A DNA stretch of 64,000 bases from Adiantum capillus-veneris. Taxonomy: Eukaryota; Streptophyta; Polypodiopsida; Polypodiales; Pteridaceae. The notes under the pieces are model-generated. The model was not told the DNA's origin. It did not search any database and worked only from the letters and a program-made list of their open reading frames with translations. Below are positions 33,326-44,529 of the stretch, piece after piece. The stretch spans positions 65,640,003-65,704,002 of the forward strand of contig CM043957.1 of NCBI GenBank assembly GCA_014529385.2, in the 5' to 3' direction. The position numbers and the translations under genes are program-made. The stretch's first letter is position 1, and each line of letters starts with the position of its first letter.

Positions 33326-33696
33326 GCAAACTGCCTCAATGGAGTTAGTCCTTGCGACTGCAATAGATTCCTCCCGTATCTCCTTGGAAGAGATCCTCCA
33401 TGCCGTTGTCTTCTGTCTGTAAGCCCTTTTCTGCTTCCATCCGTGGCTCTATATTGGTCGGACCTTCACGCATAATCTTTTCTCTCTCTCTCTCTCTCAG
33501 ATGTAGGTGCTATGTCGCGGAAATCAATGCCCATTCCGTAGGAGTCGTATCGCAGATTCTGTATGGTTTCTCTAGCAAACTCTCCGTACTTGTGCACATG
33601 CTCATTACATATCCTACGCTTGCGCAGGATTTGATACTTGCAGAACGTGCATGAGCATGCAATCTTTTCCTCCATGTTAGTTGATGACGTTGCCAT
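33326..33696 (-). pseudogene. CACTA TNP2 N-terminus
   Basis: The frame from 33696 begins MATSSTNMEEKIACSCTFC. It contains a C.C..C / H..KYGEF pattern like the transposase-associated zinc domain at the start of TNP2 proteins. It runs into a GA microsatellite (33478-33500) and then, through broken frames (GMEDLFQGDTGG near 33390), meets the DUF4218 part. The ~400-residue catalytic core is lost between these pieces. Confidence 0.6.
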
Positions 33697-33699
33697 CTA

Positions 33700-34306
33700 C
33701 AATGATTATGAATGTTGTTTTAATATATATATATATATACTCCTCACAATGTAAACTACCTCGCATTCTCTAGTCTTGCCCAATCTCCGTACACCTCGGT
33801 CCAGAGGTGTACGGAGATCAAGACCACCGGGTCAAAATCTCGTCTTTATTGGTCAAATCCTATATGGGTAGACACATACGTGCACTCCCAAGTGTACATG
33901 GCAATGCATGTAGCAGGCAAAACCCCTTTGCCTCTTTAGTTCCATAGTTTCTTCTCTGTCTACGAACCCACCTGCCTCCATTCCGAGGTAGCCTGCCAGA
34001 GAAAGCTTTCCAATGCCGCATTTGATGAATCATATATTAAAGCATGACCATTTTTGTCATTTTTGTAATGTTCCGTCTGTTTGCAATTTTTTGCACAGGT
34101 TTTCCCAAGGATATTATGCCCATCCTGGTGTTTTTTTCACCACATGCACAAGCCATGGAAGTTCTCAGCCCAATGAAAGTTTTCTACCTGATTGTAAACC
34201 GGATAGGGCCTCCATGTCCAAGCCAGAAGATAATGTGGAGATGGATGAGCAACTTGAGAAAGATTCAGAAGCCTTGCATGGTTTTTGCTCAAAAAAGCGA
34301 TCTCGA

Positions 34307-34308
<2 letters not shown>
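33700..34308. other. CACTA 5' non-coding region
   Basis: It contains a short (TA)n and a GTACACCTCGGTCC / AGGTGTACGGAG inverted pair near 33790-33815. No gene is recognised. Confidence 0.4.
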
Positions 34309-34829
<521 letters not shown>

Positions 34830-35257
34830 TCGAACGAGCGACTGAGCTAGGGAGATCTAGACGTCCATGACTGCGGAGGACTACACAACATCGACAGAGG
34901 CTGCATCAGAGGATCTAGCTAGGTCACTTTGGCTCGACATGCATAACGCCCGGTCAGACTACTGACCATGGAGGAGATTGATGAGATCCGCCAGCAACAG
35001 CTACTGGATCTCCTATGATCTACCTATCCCAGCTAGCTGGTTTAGCCGTTTAGTCCATACCCACCAGTTTAGGATTCCATAATATTTTATTTTGTCATCT
35101 TCTTACTCTGACTTTGTATCAGATCCATCACATTGTAACTTTCTTGTCTCATGTCTCATAGGTCACTTTGGCCTTTCGAAGACGTTAATATAACATTTCA
35201 TTTCAATTCTCTCTTTAATTATTTTTCTTTAATTTTAATTTCCTAAGCATACATTAA
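34830..35257. other. No gene recognised (inside CACTA)
   Basis: 430 bp between two microsatellite blocks, with no open frame or repeat of note. Confidence 0.5.
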
Positions 35258-35258
35258 T

Positions 35259-35324
<66 letters not shown>

Positions 35325-35358
35325 ATTACCTACACACACACACACACACATTTCTCTC

Positions 35359-35395
<37 letters not shown>

Positions 35396-35407
35396 CACAC
35401 ACACACT

Positions 35408-35454
<47 letters not shown>

Positions 35455-35460
35455 TACACA

Positions 35461-35503
<43 letters not shown>

Positions 35504-35525
35504 TGTAGAGAGAGAGAGAGAGGGG

Positions 35526-35556
<31 letters not shown>
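35258..35556. repeat. CT, CA and poly-G microsatellite block
   Basis: Four CT runs separated by CA runs, a GA run, then 29 consecutive G (35528-35556). Confidence 0.95.
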
Positions 35557-35558
<2 letters not shown>

Positions 35559-35649
35559 TAATACCTGCGCAGCTGGTGGAGGCCAAGATTTGAGCAGAGC
35601 GCAAGCGAAAACGGCCCCCCTGGTGCTCGCGGGTTTCACTTTTTTTCCC

Positions 35650-35799
35650 CAAATTTTTTTGCGTCGCTATACGCGTCGATATACGCGTGGGAAATAAAGC
35701 CTTCCCATGTGTATATCGACGCACATTGCGACGCGTATATCGATGCCCGCTAATTTCGTCGATATACGCGCGTCGATATCTCCATGTAGTGTTGTAGTG
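35650..35799 (-). repeat. CACTA right terminus with subterminal repeats
   Basis: Several GCGTCGATATACGCG-type words, ending TGTTGTAGTG. It mirrors the left end after the first ten bases only in motif content, not base by base. Confidence 0.85.
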
Positions 35800-35802
35800 A
35801 AA

Positions 35803-36640
35803 AGAAGACCCTCTCCCATACGAGAGGAGGAATCCAAAGAGCAAGAAAGCAATGAAGCTTCAAGTTCCTCTGAATATGTGGCTCCACGAAGACGGCGATC
35901 TAGACGATTGCCCACTCCTTCCAAGAGGAAAATATCAACACACAGTCCTTCTCCTCGTCATTCCAAAAGGGAAGAGAGCAAACAAAGGAAGAAAAGGGCT
36001 AGAAAGAGGTCACCGTCTTCTCCTTTGTCTTCACCTTCCTCCTCTTCCGAAGAAAGCTATGGCTATTATCCTAGAGAATACAGGAGGGGAGGACATCACA
36101 AATCATACCCTGCATGGTGAAGGTCACAAAAGCTAAAGAAGTTCAAGGAGGGAGGAAAGAGTATCTCTTTTCTCACCTATGATGGCACCTTTGGTGCTAT
36201 TGACAAAGTGTTGGCCTTCATTCAACAATTTGATGCGGTCTTTGGAGACAAGGGCTTCACGGAGTCCTCCAAGCTACACCATGTAGCTATGCACTTCCAA
36301 AAATCAGCTCCTCAATGGTGAGCTAGCCTTCATGGCAACGAAGAAGCCCCAAAGACATTGAAAAGTCTATGAGTTTCCATCATGAAGCAATTCCTTGCAA
36401 GCAATGCAAAGGACAAAGTGATTACCGAATGGCGCAACTTGAAGCTTCTGTCTCATGAGTCTATCCACAAGTATGTAGACAAGTTTTGGGATTTACATCT
36501 CAAGGATACTGTCTTTCAAAAGATAGACTTTACCGAGCAAAAGGAACTCATCAACTCTCAACGGCCTGGTTCTATCACCAACGTAATCCATCACTCTCTC
36601 ATCCCCCCTCTTATAGGGCTCTCCCCCTCCTTGTAGGGAA
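35803..36640 (+). pseudogene. Gypsy gag, 3' part (interrupted by CACTA)
   Basis: Continues the frame from 29910: KRRPSPIREEESKE, a Ser/Arg-rich linker (SSSSEYVAPRRRRSRR), then a capsid-like stretch from 36140 (SFLTYDGTFGAIDKVLAF, TESSKLHHVAMHFQKSAPQW, KDKVITEWRNLKLLSHES). Internal TGA/TAG stops occur at about 36118, 36321 and 36370. It ends at about 36600 where LTR-like sequence starts, so protease to integrase are missing here. Confidence 0.75.
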
Positions 36641-36915
36641 TGATGTTGACTTTTGTACACCTCAAGCCACTCAACCTTGGGTCCGGTTCCCACTACAAGC
36701 TTGGCCCTTAAGCCCCCTAGCATCTCAAGCATGACAAGCACCTCAAGCATCCCAATCATCAAGCACCTCAAGCACATCAGCCATCAAGCACCTCAAGCAC
36801 CTTAGTCATCAAGCACGTCAAGCACCTTAAGCTCGGGTTGTGTTCCCACCTCAAGCATAGCCCTAGCTTACCTAAGGTCAAAGGACTTTTAACACTAGCT
36901 ATTGGGGGTCTTCAA
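36641..36915 (+). repeat. LTR fragment with CTCAAGCAC minisatellite
   Basis: Similar to 17740-17990, including CAAGCTTGGCCCTTAAGCCC and the same minisatellite units, and CAATGAAGCTAACCCTAAG at its end. Truncated on both sides. Confidence 0.75.
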
Positions 36916-36929
36916 TGAAGCTAACCCTA

Positions 36930-37228
36930 AGTCGACTCTATGAGAGGCCTCAAGTACCTTCATGAGCTTTTCAGTCCTCCTGTCATACATCAAGATTAGT
37001 AACTTTGGACTGGCAAAGCTTAGGTGTGGCAAGATCGATAGTTTGGTATCCATCTTGGCTCGCTTTAAGCACACTAGTGAATGTTTGTTTATCATACACG
37101 CAATGATTGGCCATTTGACAATGAAATCAGATGTTTATTGTTATGGAGTGGTGTTGCTCGAGTTGCTAACTGTTCGTGTCCTTGTAGATATGAAGAGACC
37201 CTCATGGCAAGGTGTTTTAGTGACATGG
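36930..37228 (+). pseudogene. Receptor-like cytoplasmic kinase exon fragment
   Basis: Frames read MRGLKYLHELFSPPVIHQD (catalytic-loop approach; a stop follows HQD), then KISNFGLAKL (DFG is NFG here), then MIGHLTMKSDVYCYGVVLLE and DMKRPSWQGVLVTW, the order seen in plant PBS1/RLK-type kinases. The exon ends at 37228 and is followed by GTAAGT, an intact splice donor. The catalytic D-to-stop, the DFG change and the missing lobes make it a pseudogene. It directly abuts an LTR fragment upstream. Confidence 0.75.
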
Positions 37229-38558
37229 GTAAGTAAACATTTCGCACTCGGTATTTGAGCCTGAAATGGATAATGTTTTTTTGGTCGGTTAAATGCAACT
37301 TGAGCTTTGAAGTAAAAGTGTTTGCTGTAGACAACTAAATAAGGTGTACATTAACAGATCCTAAGTTTTCAAGCTTCAAGGAATGGAGCATTTTATTAGT
37401 GCTAGTTCAATCCCATTGCACCTTGGCTTGCGCATCCATGAATGCTGCCATGGTTTCTTTCTTTCCACTTTCAAAATATAACTAAAGTGTTAATAATCCT
37501 TTGAAGGATATTTTATTTCGTTTAGTTTTTAATGTAGATCTGTATATTGGTTTATCTATTTGTTGTCATTTGTGTACTTACAGGGCTCCCTATTATAGCT
37601 TTTGGTGAGTGGATAATGGAAGGAGTTTCTTGCATGTGTAATCATGGTTTAGTTTTGAACCGAGTTTTTTGACTCATTAGATATTTTGGGAAGATAGTCA
37701 AGGATGTTGATGAGCTAGAAGCTTCTCGTGTGTTGCATGTCTATGTTAGGAAACCATATACAAGAACAAGGTTTGGTGGGATAGATTCTCAGAATAGTTG
37801 AGTCTATTATGCATGTAATTGTGGTAAAGCTAAAGTGGATCTCCACATCTGTTATACTGGGTTCTTGTTTCTCTTTATACTCTAGTTGTAGCACTTGCAA
37901 AGATTTCTTGGTTTGAATTCTTGTGACCCTGCTTTGTAGACAAGTGCGAGGGTGGCTTTGAAAAAGTTCAAAGGAATAATCTAGATAGAAATACCATGAT
38001 AAGTGAAGTTTTTCATGATATTTTATGAGCATGCCATTATTTTTAATTTAGAGAACAATCCATTTCATATGTATGCCTTAAATCCCATGTGGGAAGCCTA
38101 TTGAGTAGGTGGTTAGTATCATTTGATTTGAGATTGAGATTTGTATCAATTTACAAGGAAAGTGTTGTCCATTTTTTTAAAAATTACATTAAATCGATTG
38201 GTTTATTTTAATCTATTATTCATTATATTTATTGCTTTTTATGGTGATTTGTTCTCTCAAATGAAAGTACACTACAATTTACACTTTTTTTAATTTGCAA
38301 ATCAACATGTATTTTTGCAAAAGCATGTGCTTCTAAAATTTTCATCTTAATAGTATACATAAAATAGTGATCGTTACATTCCGTACGAAAATTATATGAG
38401 GGGAGATGGGTCATTGTGAAAACATCCATATCTTGTTCGTATGTAGAGGGTAGGTTAGTATCTCAGATATCATATACAGGAGGTTTCTCTAATTTGGATG
38501 CACGCAGGTGACATCCCTCCATTACTAATAATGAATCCCCCGGGTGTATAGTATAGAA
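37229..38558. other. AT-rich intergenic, no gene recognised
   Basis: Begins with the splice donor of the kinase fragment. No downstream kinase exon could be recognised. Confidence 0.5.
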
Positions 38559-38968
38559 ATTCTTTATGGTCGCAAAGTAGCGCCAATGGATTTCAAAAAC
38601 CCTTCAAATTTGAGGGTTGGAGTGATACTCCGTGGTGTTTCAATGAATTATAAATACTATAAATATAGATAGAGTACTAAATTTTTTGACTTTACCTTTT
38701 CAAGGAACCAGTCAAATTGTATAGGTATACAACAAGTTTAAAAGTCACTAAAAGCTTTGATGACTTTTAAAATTTTTGTACACCTATACAATTGCCTTGT
38801 CAATCTTAAATGTGGTTTACAATTATCAGAACTCAAAGTCTTTTCCTTTCTACCATCTTAGTACTTACCCTTCACTTTTGCATTTCAATTTAAATATTTC
38901 TTAAAATGAACTGGAGTGTGACAAGTGGATACTCTCTCTTTCTTTGAAAATTTTAAGCTTCATTATGT
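38559..38968. repeat. ~410-bp direct repeat, copy 1
   Basis: Shares TTCAAATTTGAGGGTTGG, CTATAAATACTATAAATATA, GTATACAACAA(G/A)TTTAAAAG and TTGAAAATTTTAAGCT(T/C)CATTAT with 39180-39557. Non-coding. Confidence 0.85.
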
Positions 38969-39088
38969 ATATTATCTATACTACTTATAATGGGGGGAAT
39001 GATTTTGGTCCCCCCTCCCTGCCACCACAGGTCAGAAGCTCCTTTAAGTAGCGAGTGTGGCCTACAACTCCGACAACACATCAAGGGG

Positions 39089-39090
<2 letters not shown>

Positions 39091-39126
<36 letters not shown>
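39091..39126. repeat. (GA)n microsatellite
   Basis: About 18 GA units between the two direct repeats. Confidence 0.9.
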
Positions 39127-39132
<6 letters not shown>

Positions 39133-39179
39133 TGGAGAGAGACCGACAAAGCCCCCAAGCCGTACTAGTAGATAAAAAG

Positions 39180-39557
39180 TTCTTTGTAGTCACAAAGTGA
39201 CACCAAAAAATTTCAAAAATCCTTCAAATTTGAGGGTTGGCGTGACACTTCATGGTCTTTCGATGGACTATAAATACTATAAATATAGATAGAATACTAA
39301 GTTTTCAACAAACCAAGAAATTGTATAGGTATACAACAAATTTAAAAGTCACTGACTTTTAAACTTGATGCAACTTGATGCCTCCTTAGTATTAGATGTG
39401 GTTTAGAATTGATACAACTCAAAGTATTTTCTTTTTCTATCCCCTTAGTGCTTATCCTTCACTTTTGTATTTCAATTTAAATATTTTTTTAAATGAACTA
39501 TAGTGTGACAAGTGGATGCTCTCTCTTTTCTTGAAAATTTTAAGCTCCATTATACAT
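39180..39557. repeat. ~380-bp direct repeat, copy 2
   Basis: Second copy of 38559-38968, about 30 bp shorter through deletions. Confidence 0.85.
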
Positions 39558-39751
39558 AGTATGTGTTTTACACAATTTATTTAACTCGCTCCTTTTCTAG
39601 TTAATTACATATCATTGGTGGTTTTTAGCAATGGCCATTTACTATGCTAATAAACAAAGAGAAAATGTGGTTCTCAAGATTTTGGTTCATATCAAAAAAA
39701 AAAAAGCATATAAATAAAGCAAGAAAAAAAATGTGATTCTCAAGGTTTCAC

Positions 39752-39821
39752 TTCATTTGGACATGTAGCGAACTAGTTGGTGTAGATTCATTTGGACATG
39801 TAGCGAACTAGTTGGTGTAGA
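39752..39821. repeat. 35-bp perfect tandem duplication
   Basis: The unit beginning TTCATTTGGACATGTAGCGA occurs twice in tandem. Confidence 0.95.
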
Positions 39822-39881
39822 TTCATTGTCTTTGCTCAAAAGTGTGTGCTAAAAATGTGGAAATTAATTTCTTATGGCATG

Positions 39882-39931
39882 CTCAAATGAATCTCTTTGT
39901 GGTAGACTCAAATGAATCTCTTTGTGGTAGG
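39882..39931. repeat. 25-bp tandem duplication
   Basis: CTCAAATGAATCTCTTTGTG-type unit, two copies. Confidence 0.9.
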
Positions 39932-40173
39932 CCTTGTGACTTGATCACTCATTTACAAGCCTAGACTGAAGAAAAATGATACAAAATCTCAAAAAGATAT
40001 CGAGTTGATGCATGCTAAAAATGTGCAAGTCAATGTCACGTGGCTTGTTCAAATGTATCTCTCGGTAGGCCTCGGGATGTTAATGCAATTCCAAAAATGA
40101 AAAGATCTTCTTTAGTCTCGACTTTCCGATATTTCAAGGCCCCACTCCATGGACACATGCCCAATACTAGGAG

Positions 40174-40365
40174 ATGCACAACCTTTAAGGTCTCTTTTCT
40201 AGCTACTCTAGCTTGTAAGTTGTTGCCTTTGTCAGACAAGCCTCGGTTATGCATACACTTGACTTTTTAATGCACAACCTTTAAGGTCCCTTTTCTAGCT
40301 AATCAAGCTTGTAAGTTGTTGGCTTTCTCAAACAAGCCTCGGTTGTGCATACACTTGACTTTTTG
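40174..40365. repeat. 96-bp tandem duplication
   Basis: The unit starting ATGCACAACCTTTAAGGTC occurs twice, with several substitutions between copies, so it is older than the 35-bp one. Confidence 0.9.
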
Positions 40366-41421
40366 ATGTGAATCACTGAAAAATTTAAATATTCTTTGGT
40401 ATTTTAAATTGTAAATGGATCCTTTTTCCCATTTTAATATTTTTGTTACTTCTCACCTTGTTTTTAACATACCAAAAATATGAAATGAGTAAAAACTAAA
40501 AATAAACAAGGCGAGGTATCACGAGGGCCTGCGTCCAAGTCACATTGTACAGCAGTGTGGATTGACCTCAGGCCTCATGAATCACGATCTGTCATTTGCG
40601 TGGCGCCATCACAACAGGGCCTGCGGCCAAGTCTGTCAATACATATGTCGAGTGGTGGTAAAGTTCTTAGTGCTCCACATCTTAGACCAACACTAAGTGC
40701 AATGGTCAAAGCCAAGCAAATACCATTATTGCCATCATTTTTATAGAAATTTGCAATAGTTATTTTACATGCAGGATGAAACCATGCACTTCCAATTATT
40801 GAACATTATACAACTATGCTAATTCGTCGGCAATTTTGTTTCAGTCACTCTGGACGTTAACTGTTATACGCTCTATACCAACATAATCTTCAACCTCAAA
40901 TAGATTTCTAGGCTTCAAAAGCGCTGTCTATTGTCTTTCATATCTTGTAAATAGATAAGGTACACTTCGCTATGAGAGCAGCAAACATCTATCAACCGAC
41001 TATTTGACACGAAATCTTTATGCGTTTCATGTAACCTTTCCCAAATGTCTAGAGCAATATCTTGAAATTTGGCCGTAACGAAAGTTACATAGTGAAAGGA
41101 AAAATACTACCTATTCACCAACACTTTTTGCATTACAATGATACCACGTGATGTCTATCGCTAGAAATAAAACAACATTCACAGGTCATTTAAATTAATT
41201 TTTTTTAAAAAGGAACTATACGTAGTGAATGGTGGACCTCTCGATTTATGAACTTGACTGAAAAGGATACGAAAACCCTGAAACAAGTATCTGCCGGCAT
41301 GACTAAACCATATAAATTTTCAGATCGAAACAACAACATTACACTCGAGAGTGAGGTTCAAAATGTGTTTTACAAAGTAGAGCAAGTTGCTGCATGGACA
41401 GAGGATTAAACAAGGTGTTGC
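40366..41421. other. No gene recognised; 3' flank of the LHCII pseudogene
   Basis: About 1 kb. The last ~120 bp would be 3' UTR of the minus-strand LHCII gene. GGGCCTGCG(T/G)CCAAGTC occurs twice near 40523 and 40617. Confidence 0.45.
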
Positions 41422-41471
41422 TTATTTGCCAGGGGTGAAGTTGGTGGCGTAGGCCCAGGCGTTATTGACGG
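41422..41471 (-). pseudogene. LHCII chlorophyll a/b-binding protein, last codons
   Basis: On the minus strand the frame reads NNAWAYATNFTPGK then TAA (41422-41424). This is the conserved C-terminal end of light-harvesting complex II proteins (usually NNNAWAYATNFVPGK). It is separated from the rest of the gene (53993-54430) by TE-P. ACGG at 41468-41471 is the target duplication. Confidence 0.9.
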
Positions 41472-42030
41472 TGTCCTGCAGCTCCTCTGCCATGTAGAGA
41501 AAAAGAGCAGAGAAATGCAAGCTAAGCTTCTTTTAAGCCTACACATTTAATGGTCAGTGATCAGGGCTTGTTAACAGGACAAGTTTAATGACTAATGTAT
41601 GCCAGATGCGGCTTAAAAGGGCCAATAGATGCCTTAATGATGCCAAAAATGATTATTCTTGAAGTGAGCACGGATGGGATATTATGATCTAGAACTGCAG
41701 TGCTTGAAGTTCTCTATCAGCCTGTCTTCACGACTCGTCGATTGGAGCTATGGTGAAGAAGTTATGGCAGTTTGAAGTTTGAGTCGATTGTAGATCCGTG
41801 CCGGATTGGGCAACTGCAGATGAGGTGACAGAATTGAAGTGAATGCGTCGGGCTGAAGTGCTCAATTTCTGGAGAGCGTCGGTCTTTTCAGATCAGTGAT
41901 CGGAGTCCTGATCGCCAAGATATTAGCCGTTAAAGATTCACCGGGGGTTGGCTCCGTACCAGTCCGGTCCGCTCGATCGGAGTGCCATTTGGAAATTTTG
42001 ACCTGCAGAAGCCAGGGTTTTGATATGCGG

Positions 42031-42400
42031 GAGCAGCAAGTGCTTGAGGAGTCTCGTGTTCGGGATGTCAACTTTTGTATTGCAATGATTGCAGAGAATG
42101 CCGACACGGCTACGGCAAGGAGATGGTTTTTTTTCTGATTGCAAAGGAGATGCCTTCCCGTGAATGTAATCAATTAAGCTTGCATCTTGAAAGCATAATT
42201 TAATTAAGAAGTTGATAAGGGCATTACAATTTTTGAAAGTAATGTTGGCAAGGACTGCTTGGAAGAGAAGTCGTGCTTGGCACTGTTTTGGCCGGCATGT
42301 CATCCCTTACAATGGCTATGGCCGCCCCACTGGAAATGCTTGGCAGTGCCTTGGCCAAAATGTATACCAAATGTGGTACCTGAAGACCGCCAATGGAGTT
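42031..42400 (+). pseudogene. PPR-derived modules inside the TE-P LTR
   Basis: Three pieces resemble plant PLS-class pentatricopeptide repeats. EQQVLEESRVRDVNFCIAMI (42031-42090) matches the AQQVLEELP.RDVVSWNAMI repeat. GLLGREVVLGTVLAGM (42252-42299) matches GLL.KNVVLGNALVDM. MLGSALAKMYTKCGT (42336-42380), ending in a stop, matches LGNALVDMYAKCG. They are in separate short frames and cannot make a protein. The same pieces occur at 47127-47500 and, on the minus strand, near 1303-1367. PPR proteins normally bind organellar RNA. Confidence 0.7.
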
Positions 42401-43155
42401 GCTTAACATTGCCTGGCCGAATTGTATGCCCTAATGTGGTGCCCTTATGAGAGAAGCCGCCCGCCCAAAGGCCAAGGGCATAGCCACCCACTCAACCCCA
42501 AAAGGCCGCCCAAAACAATTAACTAAAAGGGGCCCACCCTTAATTTTAAGGAGGTGTGAACAAAGAAAGAAAGGAAAAGCATTGTGGGCAGATGACAAGA
42601 AGAGGCGCAGACAAGGAGGGTGAGACTCGCGCCGGCCAGCACGATGCTCGGATGAGCTCGGTGCAGAGACGGATTCTCTTCAACAGGCCTAGGCTCCCCA
42701 ATTCGGTCCAATTTGCGGCGGATTTGACGCAGGCGGGATCCGGGCTGCCACGTCAGCAGGGGGGTTTTTATGCCTCCCTAGCAACGACGGTGCCGTCTTT
42801 GCTAAGGGAGGGAGAGGGCTATTAATAGGGTTTTTTTTTGTGTGTGTGGAGAAGCAAACGAACAAGGGAAGAAGAAGGCGAGCTCTCGGGAGATCTTGAT
42901 CTCCAATCTCCAACACAACCAAGGGCGAGCAAGGAAGCAAGAGAGGCAAGCAGGGCTCTCTCTCTCCTTGATCTCCAATCCAAGCAAGAAGAAGGCGAGC
43001 TCTCTCCTTGATCTCCAATAAAACCAAAGCAAGGGTGAGCTTTCTCTCTAAATCTGCAAGCCAAGCAAGGGCGATCTCTCTCTCTATCGATTTTGGCAGG
43101 GCTTAAACCAGGGCTTTGCAACCAAGGGCGAGCAAGGAAGCAAGAGAGGCAAAGT

Positions 43156-43275
<120 letters not shown>

Positions 43276-43787
43276 TCTCGAGCTAAAGAGAAGCAAAAGC
43301 AACAAAGAGAAGGGGAGAGTTGTTCGAAGAGAGAAGAGCAAGGGAAGCCATCGAGCTTGTTGAAGAAGACAGTGATTGCAGACCAATCAATCAGATGGAA
43401 TCGATACAATAGGACTTTCCTCGTCAGCAGGCGAATTAATTTAATTACCTCGTTTTTTATGAATTGCGGAGCCGTTAACGGTCCGGAGTATTTTGTAAGG
43501 GGAGTTTAAGCTCCTAAATCGTCATTAATTTCAATTAACGGTGTCGTTAACGACACTTCTTCATAACTGTGTATCAATTTCGTCAGTGTTATTAGTTTTT
43601 GACCAAGTTTTGTGCGTCGATAGCATTACCAAGTGATTAAAAGCTGTTGTATTGTGCGGTGCGGCAATTTTTTTCTCTCAATTTTTCCACAGCCAGCAGC
43701 TCGGTGCTGACCTGGCTCACGTTTTGAACACATATCCCCCGACACCTAGTGAACCCGATGCGAAACGAGCCGGGGTGGGAGGTAAAG

Positions 43788-44498
43788 ATGGAGAATTTAG
43801 AGCAGATGATGAAGATGATTGCAGAATTAAGTGCGAGCGGTTAATTTGATGATAAGTCAACAGTGCCAGATTTTTCAAAGATGCTTCAATTGGTTCAAGG
43901 ATCTCTGCTTGAAATAGAGACCGTAAAGAAGAAAAATCAAATTGATGAAGCTTTGGATGCAACTTTAGATGTAGTATAGAACGAGAGACGACTCTTTGAT
44001 GGTTACGATCCAGAGGGCTACCTTGAGTGCTATGAGCTGGAGACCAAGGTAAGAGGGATACCACAAGAGTTGATGATTAAATCTTTTGAGCAGTTAGTGA
44101 GTTTCGATGTGAAGGAGAAGATTCAAGAGGTTACCAAAGCTTGCAACGACGACTGAGAGTATTTCAAAGAAGCTATTGTGCAAGCACGTTATGAGCAGTA
44201 TGAAAGCTATCAGGAACATAGTACAAGTCTACCGGACTACGCAGATATCCGAGGACAAGTACGATCACAATTAGAAGCTGTGATTGATGAGTTTATTGTA
44301 GAGGATGCTACCTTCTTACAAGCTAATGATGAAGACATAGTCAAAGCGGTGTATGAAAATTTGGGGTTTGCAGATGTCGTGCATAAAGTAGAAGTCTTTG
44401 AAGGTGAGGCTTTACAGCTTCAAGATATAGAAGTTGATTTTTGCAAAGAATATACCTGTAGTACAAGAGGAAAAGAGATCAAGAAATCAAAACAATGA
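43788..44498 (+). pseudogene. TE-P gag-like ORF
   Basis: One continuous frame of 237 codons with three internal stops (about 43845, 43977 and 44154). Met-Glu start, then a helical, charged protein: FDGYDPEGYLECYELETKV, KSFEQLVSFDVKEKIQ, EYFKEAIVQARYEQYESY. The arrangement (EGY..Y, F..L..FD.KEKI..V and W/E-YFKEA) resembles capsid regions of plant gypsy gags. No zinc knuckle is found. A gag function is inferred, not proven. Confidence 0.5.
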
Positions 44499-44529
44499 AG
44501 TGGCTAAAGCTTAAGAGAAAATTGTACAG

